Source of the DNA: Bradymonadales bacterium
Lineage (GTDB): Bacteria > Myxococcota > Bradymonadia > REDH01
NCBI GenBank assembly: GCA_947483645.1
Contig: CANKLS010000070.1
Span: 1-5,897, forward strand
Length of the DNA: 5,897 bases
Direction of reading: 5' to 3'
The notes under the pieces are model-generated. The model did no database searches. It was given only the letters and a program-made list of their open reading frames with translations, and was not told the origin of the DNA. How positions within the stretch are numbered: position 1 is the stretch's first letter; every line of letters begins with the position of its first letter. This document shows, in pieces, positions 1 through 5,287 of this stretch. Made by a program: the position numbers and the translations under genes.

Positions 1-975
1 TCGCTCGCCCTGCTGCCGGTCGCTGCAGAGGCCGATGTGCTCCGCTCCGCCGAGCAGCTGCGGCAGTTCTGCGAGGCTGGAAAGAGCCTGACTTCGGGTG
101 ACGCCTGGCCCGCAGCGCCACTGTCTGACGCAGGCCTGCCTCAGAGCTGGGCCGCGCTCATCCAGACGAGGAACCAGGCCCGCGAACGGGCCCGTATCGG
201 GCTGCAGTCGCACGAGGCCGTCATCGCGCCGGGCGAGTTTCAGTTTCTCCCCTTCGCCGACGACATCGAGCATCTGGTTGTCTCGACCACCGCAGGGCTC
301 CCGCTCCTCGGTGGCGCTGCCACCATCGTCCTCGACGGGACCTCGATCGGCTTCGTCATGGACGAGTCCTCCGCCGCAGACCTGATTTCCGCCCACCGGC
401 TCGGCGGCGTTGCGCTCAAACTGATCTTCGACTTCAGCCCCATGGCTGGCGACGGCGGCGACCGCCCGCTCTGCGAGTCTGCCGACGCCGGCATGGTCCC
501 ACGGCTGCATGGTCGCCTCCTCGAAGCCACCCTCTTCGACCCGCTCAGCGAAGCCATTTACGCATCGGTGGAGAGCCCGCACGGAACGGCAGAACGCTCG
601 CGGCGTGGAGGGGCGCTCAACGGCAACGCGGTAACCGCTGCGCCCCGCGCAGAGGTGACCGGGCTGGAGGTCGAGGGTGGACGCCCCTTTGCCGACGCGG
701 AGGCGAGCCTGCTCCGTGCCGCGGTCGAAGAGCGCATCGTCGGCTGCTACGCCCGCGCGCTGACGGAGAACGGCGGACTCAAGGGGGCACTCGTCCTTGG
801 ATTCAACCTCGGTGCCGCGGGTGAGGTGGAAGGGGTCGAGACCCGCATCGACGTCCTCGGCGATGCCGCGGTAACCGCCTGCAGTATCGCCCGCCTTGGA
901 ACCCTCCTCATCCCGCGCAGCCCGCAGGCGCAGCCGCTCCGCCTCCGCACTACGGTCGTGTTCCAGCCCGAATAG
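1..975 (+). CDS. Exported protein with AgmX/PglI-like C-terminal tail, 5' partial
   Basis: The frame is open from base 1 to the TAG at 973-975, giving 324 visible residues. The first visible residues (SLALLPVAAEAD) look like the end of a signal peptide: a hydrophobic stretch followed by an A-x-A type cleavage site. The real start is therefore upstream of the window, and the GTG at 37 is internal. The mature protein is probably periplasmic or surface-located. The last ~85 residues, beginning at EERIVGCYARAL (base 727), have the layout of the C-terminal domain of myxobacterial AgmX/PglI-type proteins: a CY-x-RAL helix, a beta segment with a 'G..GEVEGVE' turn, a second cysteine (TACSIARL) and a closing strand (TTVVFQP). 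The two cysteines could form a disulfide. I do not recognise the first ~240 residues; they hold two more cysteines and a Gly/Ser/Arg-rich linker. Function unknown. The tail assignment is from pattern memory and is moderate; exported coding status is firm. Confidence 0.75.
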   Translation, partial: SLALLPVAAEADVLRSAEQLRQFCEAGKSLTSGDAWPAAPLSDAGLPQSWAALIQTRNQARERARIGLQSHEAVIAPGEFQFLPFADDIEHLVVSTTAGLPLLGGAATIVLDGTSIGFVMDESSAADLISAHRLGGVALKLIFDFSPMAGDGGDRPLCESADAGMVPRLHGRLLEATLFDPLSEAIYASVESPHGTAERSRRGGALNGNAVTAAPRAEVTGLEVEGGRPFADAEASLLRAAVEERIVGCYARALTENGGLKGALVLGFNLGAAGEVEGVETRIDVLGDAAVTACSIARLGTLLIPRSPQAQPLRLRTTVVFQPE

Positions 976-981
976 CTCGCC

Positions 982-999
982 GGCCGCGAAGTTGCGGCC
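982..999 (+). other. GC-rich hairpin after the exported-protein gene
   Basis: A perfect 6-bp inverted repeat, GGCCGC (982-987) and GCGGCC (994-999), flanks a 6-nt loop (GAAGTT). It starts 6 nt after the stop codon of the upstream gene. No T-run follows, so it does not fit a classical intrinsic terminator. It could be a weak or Rho-assisted terminator, a 3'-end stabiliser, or chance in GC-rich DNA. Confidence 0.35.
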
Positions 1000-1026
1000 A
1001 TCTGAGCGAGGCGGTATCAAGCCGCC

Positions 1027-1830
1027 ATGCAGAATGCACCCCCGACAGGATCGAGCCTCCGACGCACGACTGAAGATATCGGGCGGTCGGGCATCGACTT
1101 CATCACCGACATCGGTGCCATGGGGATGCTCACGGCACAGGCGCTCCGCGCGACGCTCAAGCCGCCCTACCGCTTCCGCGTCTTCCTCGACGCCATGGAT
1201 GATGTTGGCTTCGGCTCGCTCTTCATCGTCCTGCTGACCGGCACCTTCGCCGGAGCTGTCATGGCCATGCAGTCCATCGTCGCCTTCCGGATGTTCGACT
1301 CCGAACACCTGGTCGGTTCGGCCGTCGCGCTCACCCTCACCCGGGAGCTAGGCCCCGTCTTCACGGCACTCATGGTTACAGGCCGCAACGCCTCCGCCAT
1401 GGCGACTACGCTCGGAACCATGCGGGTCACCGAACAGATCGACGCCATGGAGGTCATGGCGGTCGACCCGGTGCAGTACCTCATCGCCCCCCGCATCATC
1501 GCGACAACCCTGATGATGCCGCTGCTGACCATGCTCTTTACCTTTGTCGGCATGACGGCCGCTTGGGCCGTCTCCGTCCTCTGGCTCGGCGTGGACGAGG
1601 GCGCCTTCTTCGGCAGCATCGCCTCCGACCTCGAGCCCTCCGACCTCACCAACGGCGTCATCAAGGCTGCGGTCTTTGGCCTTACTGTCTCGGCGGTTGG
1701 CTGCTTCCGGGGCTACACCGCCAAGGGTGGTGCGAAGGGTGTTGGCGAGGCCACCACCAACGCGGTCGTCTTTGGCTCGGTCGCCATCTTTGTGCTAAAC
1801 TACTTCCTCACCGCGGCCATGTTCACGTGA
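1027..1830 (+). CDS. mlaE: MlaE-family ABC transporter permease (lipid transport)
   Basis: This 267-residue protein matches the MlaE/YrbE permease family in length and motifs. MlaE is the inner-membrane permease of MCE transport systems, which move phospholipids or other hydrophobic molecules between the inner membrane and the cell envelope; it pairs with a cytoplasmic ATPase and a ring-forming MCE protein. Hydrophobic segments lie near residues 60-83, 94-118, 155-188, 211-228 and 243-265. Family hallmarks visible are the RELGPVFTALMVTGR segment (106-120), the ATPase-facing loop TEQIDAMEVMAVDP (135-148) followed by YLIAPR, and the late VIKAAVFG and GVGEATTNAVV motifs. The ATG at 1027 gives a normal family N-terminus with an amphipathic region before the first membrane segment, but there is no well-placed ribosome binding site (GAGG at 1008-1011 is too far). 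The MCE gene follows after 31 nt. Family is certain; the transported substrate cannot be read from the sequence. Confidence 0.93.
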   Translation: MQNAPPTGSSLRRTTEDIGRSGIDFITDIGAMGMLTAQALRATLKPPYRFRVFLDAMDDVGFGSLFIVLLTGTFAGAVMAMQSIVAFRMFDSEHLVGSAVALTLTRELGPVFTALMVTGRNASAMATTLGTMRVTEQIDAMEVMAVDPVQYLIAPRIIATTLMMPLLTMLFTFVGMTAAWAVSVLWLGVDEGAFFGSIASDLEPSDLTNGVIKAAVFGLTVSAVGCFRGYTAKGGAKGVGEATTNAVVFGSVAIFVLNYFLTAAMFT

Positions 1831-1861
1831 GTCTCTCTCCCTTCCACGACGGCGGTCGCCT

Positions 1862-3469
1862 TTGAACAGCTGGGTCACACCCTTCAAGGTCGGGCTGGTC
1901 ATGATCGGCGCGCTCGTCGCGACCGTCCTGATGCTGGCGCGGGTGAACAGCGACGCGCTTGGAGAAGGTGACGGCTACCGCCTGTACGCCCGCATCGCCG
2001 ATGCATCGGGGCTCACAGTGAAGAGCCGCGTGGTGCTCGCGGGCATCGAGGTCGGTCTGGTGGAGGGTGTAGAGCTCGATGGACCCCAGGCGATGATCCG
2101 CATGCGGGTGAAGCCTGAGGTTACCCTCTATGCGGGCGAGACCTTCATGGACGGCGAGGGCGCGCTCCGCCTCAAGGATGCGGTCACGCTCGCCAAGCGG
2201 CGCACCTCACTGGTCGGCGCCTTCTATCTCGAACTCACGCCCGGCCTGCGTGGAGAGCGGCTGGCCGACGGTGACGAGATAACGGTGGTCATCTCCGAGG
2301 CCTCGCCGAACGCCATCGTCGACAAGATGAATGTCATCGCCGGCGACGTCGAGGGCATCACGCGTGATGTGAAGAAGGTGACCTCCAACATGGCGACGGT
2401 CTTCGGCAACCAGGAGAACGCCAAGCAGATGCAGCGGGTCATCGACGACACGGCGAAGAGCGTCGAGGTGCTCCGCTCTCTCCTCACAGCCAATCAGGCC
2501 GCGATGGGCCGCATCGTCGCCAACACCGACGCCACCGCCGCAAGCATGCGCGCCATGGTCGAGCAGACCAGCCGCGATACAGCCCATATCATGGCCGACA
2601 TCGCCATCATCACCAACGACCTCCGCGGCATCGTGAGCCGCTCCTCCGGCGAGGTGGATGCCGGCCTCGCCTCCGTCAAAGGCACGCTCGCGAGTGCGCA
2701 GGAGGCGCTCGACCGGATCAACTACAGCCTTGAGAATGTGCAGCGGGTGACCGAACGGCTCGACCGCGGCGAGGGGACCATCGGCAAACTCATCAACGAT
2801 CCGACCATCTCGGATCAGGCCACGCAGCTTGTCACCACCGCAAACGGCTTCGTACAGCGGGTGACCGATCTCAAGACCGAGGTGGAGTTCCGCAGCGGCT
2901 ATGGCGCCCAGGATGAGGCCTTCAAGAGTGTCGTCGGCATCGTCCTGCGGCCCGACCGCGACAAGTTCTACAATCTGGAGATCGTCTCCGACCCGCGCGG
3001 GACCACGAGCACCACCACCTCGCTCCGCGGCACCGATGATCCGACCGAGACCCCCATCGTTCTCGAGAGCAAGAAGCAGACCACCAACAGGCTCGAACTC
3101 TCCTTCACGCTCGGCCACAGGTGGCCCGTCTTGCCGTCTCGCAGCCTGCTGTTCGGCGGCCGATTCGGACTCATCGAGGGAACGGGTGGCATCGGCGCCA
3201 ATCTCTGGACCTGGAACGACCACCTCGAGCTGCGCGCCGACCTCTTCGACTTTCAGGCCGCAGATCACCCGAGGCTTCGGACCTGGGGCCTCTGGAGCGT
3301 TGGGGCTGTGGTCCCGCCCAGCGCCATCTGGTCGCATATCTTCGTGCATGGCGGCGTGGACGACTGGATGAACACCCGCTCCACCGACTACTTCGGCGGC
3401 CTTGGCATCGCCTTCGATGATCGCGATCTCAAGGCCATTCTGCTGGCAGCGCCAACGCCGAGCCTCTAG
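1862..3469 (+). CDS. MCE/MlaD-family protein with helical stalk and beta-rich C-terminal domain
   Basis: This 535-residue protein is the likely substrate-binding partner of the permease just upstream. Residues 8-27 form an uncleaved N-terminal membrane anchor (TPFKVGLVMIGALVATVLML), so the rest lies in the periplasm. Residues ~37-127 are a single MCE domain, with the typical LTVKSRVVLAGIEVGLVEGV segment (51-70) and FYLELTPG end. Residues ~150-335 are mostly helical, probably coiled coil, and include the family motif GEGTIGKLINDP (303-314). Residues ~338-520 alternate short amphipathic strands and turns, including LELRADLFDF, HIFVHGGVDDW and YFGGLGIAFDDRDLK; this resembles the C-terminal barrel-like domain of some deltaproteobacterial MCE proteins. 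E. coli MlaD (183 residues) lacks the long stalk and this domain. The TTG start is chosen because it keeps the anchor complete; no ribosome binding site is evident and ATG 1901 would cut the anchor. MCE identity is firm, the barrel reading is inference. Confidence 0.9.
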   Translation: MNSWVTPFKVGLVMIGALVATVLMLARVNSDALGEGDGYRLYARIADASGLTVKSRVVLAGIEVGLVEGVELDGPQAMIRMRVKPEVTLYAGETFMDGEGALRLKDAVTLAKRRTSLVGAFYLELTPGLRGERLADGDEITVVISEASPNAIVDKMNVIAGDVEGITRDVKKVTSNMATVFGNQENAKQMQRVIDDTAKSVEVLRSLLTANQAAMGRIVANTDATAASMRAMVEQTSRDTAHIMADIAIITNDLRGIVSRSSGEVDAGLASVKGTLASAQEALDRINYSLENVQRVTERLDRGEGTIGKLINDPTISDQATQLVTTANGFVQRVTDLKTEVEFRSGYGAQDEAFKSVVGIVLRPDRDKFYNLEIVSDPRGTTSTTTSLRGTDDPTETPIVLESKKQTTNRLELSFTLGHRWPVLPSRSLLFGGRFGLIEGTGGIGANLWTWNDHLELRADLFDFQAADHPRLRTWGLWSVGAVVPPSAIWSHIFVHGGVDDWMNTRSTDYFGGLGIAFDDRDLKAILLAAPTPSL

Positions 3470-3519
3470 GGTGATTCCGCTCGGATGACCGATGCAGCCA
3501 CCTCTGTAAGCCTGACAAC

Positions 3520-4071
3520 ATGAAAATCGACATCACACAGCTCCACGAAGGGGCAAACCCCGTCGCCTTCTCCGTCCCCGCCGCCACCTTCGAGGCCATC
3601 ATCAAGGAGGTCGACGACCTCTATGAACTCGACGGCGCCGACTGCGAGGTCGCCTTCGATGTGGAGCGTTACGACACCACGCTGATGGTCAAAGGTACCA
3701 TCACCGCACCGGTGATCTTCTCCTGCGCCCGCTGCCTGGAGCGCAACCACGAGACGATGCAGCTCAAACTCAGCTGGACGCTCCTGCCGCGCTCGGCCTT
3801 CGCAACCTCAGACATCACCGAGGAAGAGGGGATGGAGCTCACGGCCGACGATCTCGATGTGAGCTTTTACGATGGCGACGAGGTCGACCTCTTCGAGATT
3901 GTGCGCGAGGCCATTCTCCTCGACCTCTCCCCCGTTCCCAAGTGTCTGGTTGACAGTTGCACGGCGGTCGAGTACCTGCGCGCCTCCGCTGAAGAAGCTG
4001 AGACACCGCTCCCCGACCCCCGTTGGGCAGCGTTGCGAGCCCTTCAAGCCCAGACTAGCAAGAAGAACTGA
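3520..4071 (+). CDS. yceD: DUF177/YceD family protein
   Basis: This 183-residue protein belongs to the DUF177 (YceD) family, normally encoded directly upstream of rpmF, as here. YceD homologues are linked to 23S rRNA accumulation in bacteria and plants; the biochemical role is not settled. Supporting features are the CARC pair (C69, C72) in the centre, an acidic region (EEEGMELTADDLDVSFYDGDEVDLFEIVREAILLDLSPVP), and the C-terminal DPRWAALRAL motif (166-175). The second cysteine cluster is reduced to C142 and C147; the longer knuckle with GLCPxCG found in many homologues is absent, which makes this copy look more like the E. coli form. The ATG at 3520 gives a normal length, but there is no clear ribosome binding site. 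The 50-nt gap before it suggests a new transcription unit starts here, although I cannot identify a promoter. Confidence 0.9.
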   Translation: MKIDITQLHEGANPVAFSVPAATFEAIIKEVDDLYELDGADCEVAFDVERYDTTLMVKGTITAPVIFSCARCLERNHETMQLKLSWTLLPRSAFATSDITEEEGMELTADDLDVSFYDGDEVDLFEIVREAILLDLSPVPKCLVDSCTAVEYLRASAEEAETPLPDPRWAALRALQAQTSKKN

Positions 4072-4083
4072 GCCTCGAGGCTC
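4070..4083. repeat. 14-bp perfect palindrome overlapping the yceD stop codon
   Basis: GAGCCTCGAGGCTC reads identically on both strands. Its first two bases are part of the yceD TGA stop, and it ends 18 nt before the rpmF ATG. In RNA it could form a 5-bp stem with a UCGA loop close to the rpmF translation start. It could equally be a protein-binding site or chance. No T-run follows, so it is not a standard terminator. Confidence 0.4.
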
Positions 4084-4101
4084 CACCATCAGGTTCGTGT
4101 C

Positions 4102-4293
4102 ATGGCCCAACCAAAGCGTAGATTCTCCAAGCAGCGCACCCGCACCCGCCGTTCGGCCAACAGCAAGCTTGCTGGAAAGAACCGCAGCATCTGCACCCAC
4201 TGCAATGCCGACAAGCTCCCCCACACGGTCTGCCGCGCTTGCGGTACCTACCGTGGCCGTCAGATCATCCCCGTGGTCATCGTCGCCGAGTAA
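4102..4293 (+). CDS. rpmF: 50S ribosomal protein L32
   Basis: This 63-residue basic protein is ribosomal protein L32 of the large subunit. It opens with the conserved MAQPKRRFSKQRTRTRR segment and contains a complete four-cysteine zinc ribbon, C31-THC34 and C44-RAC47, followed by the typical GTYRGRQII motif. It is therefore the zinc-binding (C+) form rather than the cysteine-free form some bacteria express under zinc limitation. A short AGG at 4091-4093 lies 8 nt before the ATG and can act as a weak ribosome binding site. It follows yceD after 30 nt, the widely conserved yceD-rpmF pair. In many bacteria plsX and fabH come next; here rpiB does. Confidence 0.97.
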   Translation: MAQPKRRFSKQRTRTRRSANSKLAGKNRSICTHCNADKLPHTVCRACGTYRGRQIIPVVIVAE

Positions 4294-4316
4294 CGGCAAC
4301 GCGGCCAAGGCGTATC

Positions 4317-4321
4317 GGAGG
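4317..4321 (+). promoter_or_regulatory. Ribosome binding site of rpiB
   Basis: GGAGG sits 7 nt before the ATG at 4329. It fixes the rpiB start there and argues against a longer in-frame extension back to 4239, which would overlap rpmF. Confidence 0.8.
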
Positions 4322-4328
4322 TCGCACC

Positions 4329-4784
4329 ATGTCGAAGCCCAAGGTCTTGATCGCCTCTGATCATGCTGGCGTAGACACCAAGCATGAGCTCGTGCGCCTG
4401 ATGAACTCGCTCGAACTCGAAGCGGTCGATCTCGGCCCCTTCGACACCACCCCCGTTGACTACCCCGACTTCGCGCAGGAGCTTGCTCGCCGCGTCGTTG
4501 CAGGGGAGGGCGCCTGGGGTGTCCTCATTTGTGGCTCCGGCATCGGCATGTCGATCGCAGCCAACAAGGTTGTCGGAGCGCGCGCTGCGCTCGTCTCCGA
4601 CCCCTACTCCGCCCGGATGGCGCGCGAGCACAACGACGCAAACATCCTCGTGCTGGGCGCCCGTGTCATCGGACCCGAGCTCATGCGCGAGAACATCGAG
4701 GCCTTTGCCCGCGCCTCCTTCACGCCCGGCAACGACGGGCGCCACGCGCGCCGAGTCGCCAAACTCAACGCTCCGCTCCCGTAA
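4329..4784 (+). CDS. rpiB: Ribose-5-phosphate isomerase B
   Basis: This 151-residue cytoplasmic enzyme interconverts ribulose 5-phosphate and ribose 5-phosphate in the non-oxidative pentose phosphate pathway. It belongs to the RpiB/LacAB family. Family motifs in order are ASDHAG (9-14), DYPDFA (44-49), the catalytic loop ICGSGIGMSIAANK (67-80), DPYSARMAREHNDANILVLGARVIG (91-115) and GRHARRV (137-143). C68 corresponds to the catalytic base Cys66 of E. coli RpiB, and H101 to His99, used for ring opening and binding; both are present, so it should be active. Length matches the family (about 145-155). The start is set by a good ribosome binding site 7 nt upstream. Only 11 nt separate it from nrdR, whose ribosome binding site abuts the rpiB stop, so the two are almost certainly co-transcribed. 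Its substrate ribulose 5-phosphate is also a riboflavin precursor, which fits ribD downstream. Confidence 0.96.
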   Translation: MSKPKVLIASDHAGVDTKHELVRLMNSLELEAVDLGPFDTTPVDYPDFAQELARRVVAGEGAWGVLICGSGIGMSIAANKVVGARAALVSDPYSARMAREHNDANILVLGARVIGPELMRENIEAFARASFTPGNDGRHARRVAKLNAPLP

Positions 4785-4789
4785 GGAGG
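4785..4789 (+). promoter_or_regulatory. Ribosome binding site of nrdR
   Basis: GGAGG (within AAGGAGG, overlapping the rpiB TAA) lies 6 nt before the ATG at 4796. It decides the nrdR start: an in-frame reading from the GTG at 4529 would add 89 residues of another frame of rpiB before the zinc ribbon and is not credible. Confidence 0.85.
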
Positions 4790-4795
4790 AGCGCG

Positions 4796-5287
4796 ATGCG
4801 CTGCCCACGCTGCGGTCACCTCGAAGACCGCGTCATCGATAGCCGCCAGTCACGCGAGGGCGACAGCATCCGCCGACGCCGCGAATGCGAGGCCTGCAGC
4901 GCCCGCTTCACCAGCTATGAGCGCATCGAGCAGCCTGTCCCGCTCATCATCAAGCGCGACGACCGCCGCGAGCCCTATCAGCGCGAGAAGCTCCTCGCCG
5001 GCCTACGCAGAGCCTGCGAGAAGCGCCCCATCTCTATGGACTCCATCGAGGCGCTCGCCGACCGCGTTGAGCTCCGACTCGGCGAGTTCGGTGCCGCGGA
5101 GGTACCCTCGCGGTCGCTCGGTGATCTGGTGATGGAGGAGCTCGGGAAGCTCGACCAGGTCGCCTGGCTCCGCTTTGCCAGCGTCTACCGCTCCTTCCAA
5201 GAGGTCGGCGAGTTCCTTCGGGCTGCAGAGCGGCTTCGCGACGGTCTGCCAGGCGCGGCCCCCGAAGCCGACGGGGAGGGAGCGTGA
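4796..5287 (+). CDS. nrdR: Transcriptional repressor NrdR
   Basis: This 163-residue protein is NrdR, the nucleotide-sensing repressor of ribonucleotide reductase genes. The N-terminal zinc ribbon is complete (C3-PRC6 and C31-EAC34, with the typical MRCPRCG opening and RRRREC...RFTSYERIE). An ATP-cone domain follows at about residues 49-139, with IIKRDDRREPYQREKL at its start and VAWLRFASVYRSF near its end. NrdR binds ATP/dATP through the cone and pairs of NrdR boxes through the ribbon. The last ~15 residues form a short Gly/Ala/Glu tail without recognisable function. Length is at the upper end of the normal 150-165. It overlaps ribD by 4 nt. Linkage of nrdR with rpiB and riboflavin genes is common in bacteria. 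I see no ribonucleotide reductase gene or NrdR box here, so its targets are elsewhere. Confidence 0.97.
   Translation: MRCPRCGHLEDRVIDSRQSREGDSIRRRRECEACSARFTSYERIEQPVPLIIKRDDRREPYQREKLLAGLRRACEKRPISMDSIEALADRVELRLGEFGAAEVPSRSLGDLVMEELGKLDQVAWLRFASVYRSFQEVGEFLRAAERLRDGLPGAAPEADGEGA
5275..5279 (+). promoter_or_regulatory. Ribosome binding site of ribD inside nrdR
   Basis: GGAGG within the purine run 5273-5280 lies 4 nt before the GTG at 5284, inside the nrdR coding region. It supports this GTG as the ribD start, with translation coupled to nrdR termination. The spacing is slightly short; the ATG at 5308 is a less likely alternative because it would remove the start of the first helix. Confidence 0.65.

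Noticed and set aside
37..39. GTG 37 as the start of the first gene
   Set aside because: The frame continues open to base 1 and encodes a hydrophobic stretch plus signal-peptidase-like site, so this GTG is internal.
2207..3349. Long (380-codon) antisense open frame across the MCE gene
   Set aside because: It lies opposite a clearly conserved MCE gene, has biased composition rich in Gly, Ala, Asp and His typical of a GC-rich shadow frame, and shows no recognisable domain.
3470..3519. Promoter or terminator between the MCE gene and yceD
   Set aside because: A promoter would be expected here, but I see no convincing -35/-10 pair and no stable hairpin with a T-run.
4239..4328. Extended in-frame start for rpiB
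   Set aside because: It overlaps the end of rpmF, and the RpiB fold begins right after the ATG at 4329, which has GGAGG 7 nt upstream.
4529..4795. Extended GTG start for nrdR
   Set aside because: It overlaps rpiB for almost its entire length in another frame; the MRCPRCG zinc ribbon begins at 4796 with a strong ribosome binding site just before it.
4260..4808. Antisense 182-codon frame over rpiB
   Set aside because: It is opposite a conserved enzyme gene with intact catalytic residues and has no recognisable motif of its own.
5200..5283. FMN riboswitch upstream of ribD
   Set aside because: ribD overlaps nrdR by 4 nt and the preceding sequence is normal nrdR coding sequence with no RFN-like conserved segments.
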